64,000 bases of DNA from Ceriagrion tenellum (taxonomy: Eukaryota > Arthropoda > Insecta > Odonata > Coenagrionidae): positions 144,419,200 through 144,483,199 of the forward strand of contig OY720633.1 in the NCBI GenBank assembly GCA_963169105.1, in the 5' to 3' direction. A model generated the notes under the pieces. The model searched no databases, was not told where the DNA came from, and was given only the letters and a program-made list of their open reading frames with translations. Of this stretch, positions 27,701 through 39,700 are shown piece by piece. The translations under genes and the position numbers were made by a program. Positions within the stretch are counted from its first letter, which is position 1, and every line of letters begins with the position of its first letter.

Positions 27701-30700
27701 AATAAATAAATATGATGATATCTAAAAATTTATCAATTTAAGAATAAAAAAACTTCACCTGAATGGACTAGGCAGTCACAGAGGAAATGTTAGCTAAGGA
27801 CAGAAAATTGGAGAAACTCAGGTATTCCCAAGCCACTCCTGAATGTAACCACAGGTATGAGATTTCTTCCAAGTCTTGGATACTTTACAGAGGATATTCT
27901 ATTCATGAGAATTGCCCAAGGAAAATATAATGCATTCGAGTACAAGGGGTACAATAGGTTCCAGGATTTGAAGGAAAAGAGGAAATGAGAAAGAGGATCA
28001 GATACTCACAGCACAGGATGGAAGGCTTTTTTACTTCTATCACTTTGAGATTGCTCCACTTTGATTGTCTGTGTTGGAGACTCCACTTTGACACCATAAA
28101 AATGCAAATGGAAAGACCCAATTTTCTTTAGACCTTCAGGAGTCTTCACAAACTGTGCATCTCCTTGAAGCTGTGCATGGCATGTTATCTGGAAATCAGA
28201 TTGCTTCTTCAAAACACTTGCCCATCAAAATCATCAAAACTTTAGTAGACAATAGGGTCAATTCAAACAAATTCTATAATTGAATTACAAATGTTGATGG
28301 TAGATGTGAGATACCCAACTTTTATAAATGGGTAATTTGTGGGTAACATTGAATGAGAAAAATATTAGCAAGACCTATTACCATTACTGATGACTGTAAC
28401 CCACAAGGTGATGTAGCCGTAGAATTAACTTAAAGCAAATGGAAAGTATATATTTAGTGAATTACAACAGACTGTAAGCTTCATTAAGCTTTTTGACCAT
28501 AGAATACATCCATTTTCGTCATCATAGTGAGAAAATATTCAACCAAAGATTATGAAATTGGTCTCAAGAAGGAAATTAGTAGTTAAAAATATTTAACCTA
28601 AGATTATGTTATTCATCCTGTGAAGTAGGAATGATAAGAATGAAATAAATGTGATAAAAACTGAATGGTAATACCTGGAAATGATTTTTCTTCTGGCAGA
28701 CAAAAGCATCATCTGCATTGGAGAAGTTAAACCCTTTGTCTGCATCAACTCTGTAGTGTGGGACAGGACTGTGGGGGAAAGATTTCACTGGTAAAGATCA
28801 AATATATAACATCATGAATGGATGAGAAAGTATCAAGTTCAAAGCTAGATTCCAATCACTCCTCTAGTTTTAACCCCTCTATTGTATGTTTCTGTAACAA
28901 AGGTGTTAAACTGGATTTTTTTTAGAAAATTTTGAAATTATTTCAACATGTAAAACATGTAGTCTTAGGGTTTTAAATGCTTTTATTCCACACAAATTAT
29001 CCCTCCTTTTAACTGAGCCTCTCCTCCTATCTTGAATATTTGATGCTGCTGTTTTTACGCTTTCCTGTGGTAGTGTCCTCGCTTTGTTATGCAACCTAAT
29101 CCTCTCCCCTCCTCCCAATGATCCATTCCCCTTCCCCCAACCCCTCCACCATATCCTCCCTGTACCCCTATCAGCCATTGCACCTGTACTTAATACACAA
29201 CCTCTGAAAATGATGTTGTAACATCAAAACCAGTTAGGTATTTTAATAAGAAGTATCGAAAATTACCAAGACATTTTTATTTTACTATGTCTAAATTCCA
29301 CAAAGTAGCATTGTCTACAATCATGTATATGGCTCAGGAAATTTTGCCATACTGTGATCCTGCCACATTCGTAAGAAATTGGCACAAGAGACTTCATTAG
29401 TGCTCCTTGTAAGAGCTATTCTATGCTGGAGTTCAACATATCACTCATTTATATTTTTTCCCCAGATACATGCCAAATAGTTTTGGAAAAAGGGCGGGAA
29501 TGTTTTCTTGAAAACAAACATTACATGTAATATCCAAGAATGGTAGAACATGTGCTTTGAAGCTTCTAAAATATATGAGGGAATATTGCCAAATGGGCAG
29601 TGCTTAGTGGTCTAGTAATCAGCATCCAAATGGTTACTTCATGGAGAATCATTGAAAAAAAATTAGTCCATATGAACATGCCTTTTTTATAATTATGGGT
29701 TCCTAAATTCTCAAATGAACCTTAATTGGATCATTATCCACCACCTGCATGTACTAAAATTATTAATTGAAAGAGTGCAAAGTTAAGTTGGATGTGTTGA
29801 TTACTGAATACATATTTCTTCACTGTATTTTGCTTTGTCTTCTCTGAAACTTGATGTGGAGTTTAATTTTTTTATTGGTCATAGCCATGCTTTCATTTAT
29901 AAGATTTTGAGAGAAATTGTTCACATGAAGAGCATTGATTCATGTAAAATGTATGTCAAGTCAATGATTGGAGTTTGAATAACTTAAAGGGTTAGCTTTT
30001 AGGTTTCTTCATTCATAACAGAACTTTACTTTGAGACTTGATTACGGCAGCCAGCCTAGGTTGTAAAATCAAGTTCTAACGGTTACATTTATTTTTTGGC
30101 ATATGCAGAGAAAAACAAAAGAACAGGTCACTGGGATGAACTCATGCATAAATCTCCTAATAATTCAAATAAAATACTCACAGCTCTTTGAGGTTTTGGT
30201 CACACAGAGTGTGCCAAGATGATTGCTGGAAAGGTTGGAAGCGGATACACTGGTAACTGGAGTCAAGGTACACTCCAGGCTCTCCTCCTGAGTTGTTATT
30301 GCCAACACCTCCTGTACTTGAGCTGTCAAATCCAGCATAATCTTCATCGAGTAAAGCAGTTTGATTGGAACTTGGGTCGGGAGACATGTCTGTAAGGATG
30401 TGAGTATAAAATGTATACAAATTCACACCATGGTGTGTATTTATGTGAAAGAATGCTACAATATTATCTTTTTCTTGTGCAAGTCATTATAAAAGAGGCT
30501 GCTTGGGGTATCATGCTGTGGGAAATCTTTTCAGGTTCAAATTGAGAAACAGATTCAGTTGCTCAAACAAGAATTTCCAAATCAGGGTGGAAACAAGGGA
30601 AAATTTATCAGCCATGAGAACAGTAAAGATATTCGGCTGGACTGTGACAAATATCTGCTTTTACTTTACATATCCAAAGCACAAAATCAATGAATTAACC

Positions 30701-33700
30701 TCTATGAGAGGGGTAGCAATATAATGCTAGTAGGATAAACCCTTACAACAATACATATACAATACTTTGTGACTTATGGCATGATTGAAATAAATGTGGT
30801 CTCAATTGATTGGAAGTATGACGTTGATGGGAGCAAGACCTTAAGTTGGCACTAAGCATGCTTAAGTAACATGAGGGGCAAGAATAAAGAGTGGTGGCTG
30901 TTTTCAGGAGTTGGCAAAAGTCTCTATGCCATATATCTCTTGATAATGATGTTATGGCATGAGTTTCATCTTTCTACAATTTTTCGACTTTCTACAGTAT
31001 TTGCTGATGATAACCAAAATATAATTAATCAATTGAGCATGTTATATTCTATTTCCTACTCACTATAAAGCACAGAGGAAATAAAAGCAAAACATCTCAT
31101 CAGGTATTCACATAAAACTCACGTCTATGTCCTTGGGCGTAGCCAGGATTTATGCTGAGGGGGGAGGAGGGGCAGGATATTATCCTGTCCAGCTCCGTAT
31201 GGCAGATTTGGTATGAAGTGTGTCATCTAGAGGGAGGGGGGGGTGTCTGCCCCCCAACCTTCCCCTGGCTACGCCCATGGCTATGCCCCCAACACAGCCA
31301 TTCCCATATTCATTTTATTTGTAAATTTTTCATTATTATTACTATTGCAAGGGAGAGAAAACGCATCATTGGTTTTGAATCACTCCCAGCACCTCGTATT
31401 TCCTCACCAGAGGGTAGCCCTGCCAGCAGTAGACCTCCACCATCTGATGGCTCCGCCTTGACCTGCACGCTTCGTGCGCTCCCATCACACATTCTCCGCC
31501 GCTTGCCCCCACCTTGCGTGGACGTGTATAGTGTCGTGAGACCTGGGGAGTGGGGGGAAAGGATTCCGCTGCTAGGGGGAGATGGTGCTCCACTGCCCAC
31601 CATGATTGGGGCTGCGGCAGGAGGCGGTGGGGCAGGTGGCGTGGGTATACCATGCTGCTGTGGTGGCTGTTGTTGTTGCATGAGGAGGGGTACAGGGGTG
31701 AGATGTACAGCAGGAGAGGGCAGGATTGTTCCGATGGGTTGCTGATCTGGGGGCATGAGCGACGGAGGGGGCCCTTTGGGAGGACCAAAGGCATTGAGTT
31801 TGAACGAGTCTGCGATGCCCCCCTGCCCGGCTGCAGGGTGGTGCTGGGCCAGGTGCGCCTGCTGGTGCTGAAGGTGGGAGTGATGGTGGTGTTGGTGGTG
31901 GTGATGATGGATGAGCATGTCTGGCTGCATTGGAGGAATGATGGACTTTTGTTCTGATGGGGCAACAAATAAAGAAATCCATTAATGAACTGTCAATTAA
32001 TGTAAGGATTCATTATCATTTTAGAATGTGATCATGCATTAATCTAGAGATGTATACCCATATCATATCATGTACTGATACTTGAAAACATCCTTAGGGT
32101 GTTAATGGGGAGAATGTTGGGTAAATGTGGAAGAGGGAGGAGAAAAGTAGGAACACTGGATGGTATGAAGGGATATAATATGAAGAGCAGAAAATGAATT
32201 ATGAGGATGGGTGAAAAGGAACTCTCTTAATCTATGGAAATTTGAGACAAAAATACAAATGCACAATACACGTAAGGATCATTCAATTGGTATAATTCCA
32301 ATGATGATGACACCAGCAGATCATAAATTACTCGAGAATACTTACGGGGTGAATGACCTCCTCCATTTGCATCCTGGGGTGAGTATGGTGGCTCTGATCC
32401 AGAATCTGGTGGGCTCTCAGGAAGGCTATGACTGGGAAGATGGGATTTATATCAGCCTTGTGCTTGGGAATTTCACTCATTCATGACTTACTTAAGACAC
32501 TTACAATATAGTAACACCCTTTTCCATAAAATTCATGGATTAATGTGTACATTTCAATGGTTTCTTACTTTAGACCCCTCAATGCATGCAAACAATTACA
32601 TAATTTTTAGTGATTAAGTTAGGATCAACAATAAAATCCTCTCCTTCTAGACATTTGCAACCAATTATGTAAACTTCATTAAGTTAACATAATTTTTTAT
32701 GCCACATTACTAATCAATCTATGGCAAACTTAGTAGTATAGTTAGTATGTGTGGAAATATTTATTATACCAACATCACCAAGAAGAAGTTACACCTAGTT
32801 TTGTTTAAATTATGCATCTAAATGTTTTGTTGGGTTTTACCTTTCATTTATAGTATTTTTTCCAATAAATCGTCCGTAATAGAGATACAACATCTCTAGC
32901 CCATGTGACTAGGCTTTATATTAGACGGACTGATTGCTCTTTAGATAGGGAAGGCACTTACGGGTGGGAGTATGCAGCGGTCCCTCCGTCCGAAGGCGGT
33001 CCTTTGCCATACCCCTGTGGTTGCTGCGGAGGGGGCGGCGGGGGTGGAGGTGGCGGAGGGGGCGGTGGCGGAGGAGGCGGCGGAGGTCCTTGGGAGCCCA
33101 CCGGGGGCGGCTGCGAGGCCCCTGGGTGGATGTTAGGGGGAGGCGTTGAGGTCGCATGGTCCCCCTGCGCCACTGGCGCCCCTCCGGCCGGTCCGTGCCG
33201 CGAAACTTCGTTGCTCGCTAGAGTGTCGGCGAAGTAGCTGTGGAACGTCAAGAGGCGAGATGAGACACCGTGAGAATGAAAGATGCCGCGTAGCGGATTG
33301 GGAGAGTGGTAGGGACAATAGCAATAAAATGATTGAATACCCAATCGGGCTGTTTGGGGTCGATCTACCGATTCCTTGGTGGAGAAACGGCAATTTTATA
33401 ATCGGCAATGTTCTAACTGGGACTTAAATTTTGACGTTCATGTTGAATCAAATTTCTCTCGAAAAACCCATGCAGCAAATAAAATCCGAAGATTCTTGCA
33501 AATTAGAGAGGAATTTGTACTTGATGAAAAAATAAAAACAGGCAGTTTTCCGCAAAAATAAAATTAACTAACTGGAAGTAAATTATGGAAGAATACAAGC
33601 AGTAAATTTTATCTTTGTGAAAAATTGCTCGTCTTATTTCTTCATCACCATCCAATAAAGTCTACGTCAAAGACTTCCTTGTCAACTTGAAGACGCAGAC

Positions 33701-36700
33701 AGGAATTCCCGCGAAACTCCAGTCCAAAAAAGCATTGCCTGTAGCGTTAACCCGAAGGAAAAAATGAGAACGAACGCTGCGGAAGCCAACGAATGAATCA
33801 CGAGTAAACTTCGGGTTGAGAGAGGAAAATTTCCAGGAGTCGAAAGAGTACTCTCGGAATCGACTTTCGCGATCGAAACTAAATGGCTCTGTCGTTCCAT
33901 TGATTTGGCGGACGCTAACTCCCGAGTGAGTTCGCCACCTTCTGAAATACCTATTTGAGTACCTATATGAGTAGGTAAATGAAGAAAACGATAATATGCG
34001 TGAATTTGCATGTGCTAACGGTACATTGCCGTCATACTTGCTCGGGATCTTTGGAATCAGTTGCCACGACATGCCCATGTTGTCTGCAGCATTGGCGTTT
34101 AGGAAAGAGGAGTTAAGAGCTCTACAAGTACTGCAGTCCGTCGGTCGGATGGACCGTTGTTGTACTGAGATCTCCTCGAGTCAGTGGCAGAGGCAAATTG
34201 ACTTAGCCAGGACTGTCCATGGGGTATACACGTCTCCCCCCGGAATTTTTACTTCAGTTTTAAAAAGAAGCATTAAAAGAGAAATTCCAACATGTTTTTA
34301 CCATAGAATATCGAATTCATTAATCATTCAGTTTCAACAGCACTTGAAATATGTTTGTAATATTTAAAAGCGCAAAAAACTGAGTGTTGTATTCTTTCAT
34401 ATGTTTGCAGAGCTAAAATCTTTAAACATCGGATGTTACACGGTAGTCGCAATTACACTCAATTGGCTGAACAGCAATTTTCTCTAAACTTACAATAAAA
34501 TTCACGTCTTCTCCAACCTCATTTATGCTCAATACGGACCCCGATTGATACTGGCTTAGTTAGTGGCTAAGCGTAAGCTGGTGCCTATGCCGGGTTTCTC
34601 CTCCCCTGCCTGTTTTCCCCATTAATTCTGCCACAGCAAATCAAACAACCTGGCCTAAGTTTCGTAAATTAACTCAGTTGTCGTTGACCTCGTTGGTTAT
34701 TTGGGGTCAATACCGTAAGCATCGACCCCAAATAGCCAACCAACAAATATTTCATGAGTTGAGATTGCCAAAACTCTCGATAACTCATTTGCCGTTGGTT
34801 GCGTCGCTTCTCTGAGGAGTTACACGAGCAAATTATAAAAATATAGCAATGAGAATGGGCATAGACATCAGCGAAGTAGCAAATGTCAGATTGCTCCACA
34901 AAAGGCCTGACTAATGGAGAACTGTCCAACGATTTCCCTGTCACACTTAAGTGGACAGCAAGTGGACACTTGAGTGGAAAGCAAACTCAATTCCACTCTC
35001 TACTGACCATTAGTCGACTTCTTTGATAAGTGTAAGGCTGTCAATAGCCAATAATTTTCCCAAGACTTGGGTCAAGAATAAAACGAGGATATACTTCTCG
35101 CTTGCATAGCATACATATATTGAACCACAATCGATTGGGGAGACGACCGACAAATCAGGTCATTTTCATATAAAGCATAGTTAAGTCGGTTGGAAGGGAT
35201 ATGCGGGATGAAGGGTCAAGCGATATCCGGAATCGGCATTAGTCTCCTTTTAACTGAAGGTACCAAGTATCCATTGTTAAATCCGAGAGACGGAGAATCT
35301 CCACGTAAAACACAATTAGAGATCAGGATTCCTCAGATAAATTTCCGCCATAACCGGGATTCGAACCTGCACCCTCGGAATATATAGCCATTCCAACCGC
35401 ACCACACCGATCCCCACCACTTTCGACGAAGATTATCGGTGGCGCTGCTAGAACTACATTGCAGCGGCCCGAAAGTCTTTTGGGGAATTTTCCAGTCTCG
35501 TCAAAATATTGCCAGTACTGCAATGAAAGCCAGCCTAAAAAAAAACTATTTCTACCTGAGAGGGAGAGAGTTTGATAAGCCAAGTCAATGACAAAAATAA
35601 TAGAACGACATCATTAAGCCTCGAAATTGCCGAAAATCTCTCGTCACAACCTCAATAATACTGATGTAGGCTTCAGAAAAGGGTTACTCGCTGAATTTAT
35701 ACCGTGACAACATATACGTCGAGGAAATTCGATTATTTTGATCATTTTCCGTGCTCCCCTGTAGATAAAGTCCTTCTTTTGTAAATGCAATGGGAGGGAT
35801 TGTGGCTTCGAATATCATCCGGGAGACCTGAGCGCGGAATAACATGAGCCCCCATTGCAATCGATTGCGAGGCCTCCACTGCGGCCAGGTATTTTTAGAC
35901 TCTTGCCGCTTAAACCCTTTCCTGCCATTGTCCAATCTCTTATTTGTACTCTCTCATTCAATGTTCCTTCCAAAGTGCAAGTAACCTCGACTGTCCATGT
36001 GTATAAAAATAAGTACACGCAATGTTTCAGACATTGAGCCCGCTGCAACATTAAAATGTGATCATTTCAATTAGTTTCAGAGTATTCTCAACTAATTAAT
36101 ACAGTTCATAGAATGATTACAGAAATAAGACGTTTCGGGTATCATTAAATTTATTCCGATCCACTCAGTCAAATATTGCAGTAAAATTTCTCGAGTTTCA
36201 TACGTTTGAATCAATAAACGTTGAAACCAATAAACTGCAAATCACTGAGTATAAAATAACGAGTCCCCACACTGGCGTGCAACAATTGTTCCCATGGCTT
36301 CACAATTGACAGAAGTTGTAATAATTTTTTTCTAGAAAACCAAGGCAATGAACACAACTACTGGGTTCCCGCAACTGCTCTGAATAGCAACCATTAGTGT
36401 TCCCGTTAAATCATACAAAGTCATTCATCTAGTGATTTCACATATGGCTTAAACTCTGTAAAACTGTCTCTAAAAATAAGAGATACTTAACCATATAAAA
36501 ATTACCTTGGATCAAAATAAACTTTAATCTTTCGGTAAGTTATTTATGATAATAAAAATAAATATTTTGCTATCATTCGCTATCCATCATCTACATTAAT
36601 TTGACCAAGGATAGAATTAGAAGTTAAGGACACTGACTGCTTTTCCGATGGAACATCCGTTTGCACCATAAAATAGACTAAAGTCGCCTATAAAATGACT

Positions 36701-39700
36701 TGACTGGAGGAAATGTTGATTATGAATGGCAGCGGCTTCATGTTTACGAGCAATTGCAGCCGGTAGATATAAGTTCCACGGACATAAAAATGAAGGAAAA
36801 GACCCACCAACGGTTTAAACGAACCAATGTGCATTTTACGTGTCATCCTCCAGAGTTTTAAGGGTGATAAATCAGCGACCATTAAAATATACTAATAAAC
36901 GTTCCATTTTTCCTGGCCTAGAAGACATACCGCAGTTATTCGGGTTCCATTCTAGAAAAAAAATATAAGAAATATACCTTCATCCCATAACACGCAGGCC
37001 GATTTTAGAACATATTTTCGAGACAAAAAGAGAGCGTCTTATAGGGCGGGAAATACGGTAAATTACAGTTAGTATTTTTACTATTTTAATTATATTTTAT
37101 GCAATAGTTTGTAAAACACGAATATAAAGAGTTATTACCGTCATTACAATGTAGCAAATTCGTTGATTTAAGGTACCCACACAAAGTCTTCAAGTCACGA
37201 CCAGAAGACTCTAATCCCCGATAAAATCTAATTCGAAAAAATATTGGGTAGAATTTATAAACGAGCGAAATAAGGCTCGGTGGTCGGTAAATTATCTAGG
37301 AAGCGCTTCACTCACCGGCCAAATTAATCTGAGGCCTAATTGTGACAATTAATACCTTTTTGGACATAGATAAACGAAATGAAATACTTTCCGGAATGCT
37401 CATTTCGTATTAATTTTCATAAACATACACTGTAATGAGTGAACCTAAAGATAGTGACGAGGTATCATATATTATGCGAGGAATCAATCGAGGGCACGAA
37501 CAAAGAATATTTAAGTGTCCACGTAAGGAAGAATTACATCCATGGAATGTTCGAGAAAGTAGCTTTATCCTGTAAGTATGAAGAAATCCGTGTGTGCCGA
37601 AAATCGATCTTTCTCTTGCCGGGCCAATACGCGGACTACCACTCTACCCAGGTTTCCGAATTCACTAATCCCCAATCACTTTCCTAATTCACGTGGTAAT
37701 TTTGGAGGATACAAGGGGACTTAATACCATGCCCTTACGTTGTTCGTTTCCCGTTCTTGGCTCGATTCCCGGTCCAGGCCGATTTTATCTCGTGGACATT
37801 TCTACGTACTTCATCGCCGTATTTTCGGCAAAAAACAATTTCTTCGTGCATATGTGCTGGTATAGGATACAACCGCAAGGGCATAACATCCAGTTCCCTG
37901 TTGCCCTCGAGTTTTTTTAGGGGATTTAGGATGCAAATTACAACGGCAACTTTAATTCTGCTAGTGTTGCCCTCAAGTGTGCAGGCGAGCGTTTGGCTTA
38001 ACCAGCTTTCCTAACCCGTCTTGACTTTCGAAAATTCATTGATCAGCCTAGCATATATTTCCGACACAGTCGATGGTGAAACTAATGAAATAGAGACTGA
38101 ACAGCCAGATGCACCAGAGTAAATATCAATCATTTGTTCTCCGGTTTTCCTATCAAAATGAATCTCCTGCCTACAAACCAAAATGAAAGGTTTTTCCGTA
38201 GAATAAGTTTCAGAGGGGCACCAGTAATTATTAAAACCTCCGGTTGTTCAAAAATACAGCACTCAATCATCTTTGTCCTTGTTCTAGAAAAGTAAAAATA
38301 ATGCCCTCGCCATTCTTTTCTAAGTTTGGCACGAGAATAGGAAAAAGGTTCACCATTATTGCCCTAGATAATCGGTCTACAGGGGTACAATTAGTTTCGT
38401 ATGCGCCTTTCCCTCGCCAACCGAACTTTTCTTTGCGCAACTTACGGTAAACGTCCTTTCCGTAAGGAGCACGAGAGTGGATTCGTGATTTGGAGAAAAT
38501 GCAGAGCATGGGGATGCATTTTTGAAAAAAGTTTGCCTTTCCGTCTCCAGTGCCTAATGGAGATATGAGAGCAAGAGTTGGGGATGGAAAAAAATATGAC
38601 GGACATTTTGAAAAGCATTCTCTTTGGTGATAAGGATCCCGCCCCCTCCCCCTTTGTAGTGAATTCACTCTTTCCTCGTTTCTCCTTCCTTCACCTCCCC
38701 CTTCCTTTCCCAAAAAATGACCGCGGAGGGAGAACGCCATGAGGGGGCGGGGCCGAGAGATCCGAGTGGAGATAAGTCCATTGGGTATGGGGGAGGCGGT
38801 GGAGGAGGAAGGAAGCGTTTAGGGGTGGAAATGGAAAAGATACTATCGCGCAGTTATTTAAACAGCCGCGCGTGCTCATGATTTCCTTCTTCCACTCCCC
38901 CTCGACCACTCCCTCCTCCCCCTTTTCTTTCCTCTTCCTTCCTTCCCGCCTCATTTTCCGATTCAGCCAGGAATCACTGAACACGCGCCGACGTTTAGCC
39001 AAGGTAGCCTGGGTTAAAAATCAAAGCGATTCCCATGTTCCCGCCCTCTTTGCTTCCAACGCAAAAGGGGACGTTCGTTGGTAGCTTACATTTGGGATCG
39101 CGGGGACTTCACCGCAGAAATAGTAATGGCCGTGCAAGGGGAAAATTCGCTAGCAGCTTTTTCTCCTCCGTGCTTCACACGGTTACATTTCCGTGAAGTA
39201 GGCTCTGTGAAATTTTCGATAAAAATACTCGATCGAAATAGAACAAATTTGATACGGCTAGGGATAGGGAAAAGGTTTAACCCGGCGGAAGAATAGGTTT
39301 AAATATTAGCAGCTTCGCAACTGATTTCTCTCGAGTATATTTCGAAAAATGTAACCAGAAAAATTCATATGACAGAAAAATAAAGCCTGAAAACCTTTCA
39401 AAAGCTAGGGTTTCCATTTGCCTTTCTGGACAAACTATAAGTGAAATAATAATTGATTACTATAACTCTTCCGCGGATTAATTTTAAAAGCCGGGTCCGG
39501 CCTATATAATCAAGACAAATGCATATGAATTATTTGCGATCTTTTTTCCAATTCACGGCGCTAGAGCACTATGAAGTGATGACTAGGACAGAATCGGACA
39601 AATTACTACGCAGAATCAGCACAGCGAATCGATTAATTACCTCCTAGGCGGAGGGTCCGGGATTGAATCCAAAATTTTTCTGGTAAATCGAACCGTTAAA

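Noticed and set aside
31152..31957. Long plus-strand ORFs (up to 197 codons)
   Set aside because: They are antisense to the His/Pro-rich MYRF exon, and their Gly/Cys/Trp-rich composition mirrors its codons.
32905..33237. Plus-strand poly-Gly ORF
   Set aside because: It is the reverse reading of the 20-proline tract of MYRF.
38267..39002. 157- and 103-codon minus-strand ORFs
   Set aside because: They lie in a purine/pyrimidine-biased stretch with Arg/Gly/Ser/Phe bias and no motif.
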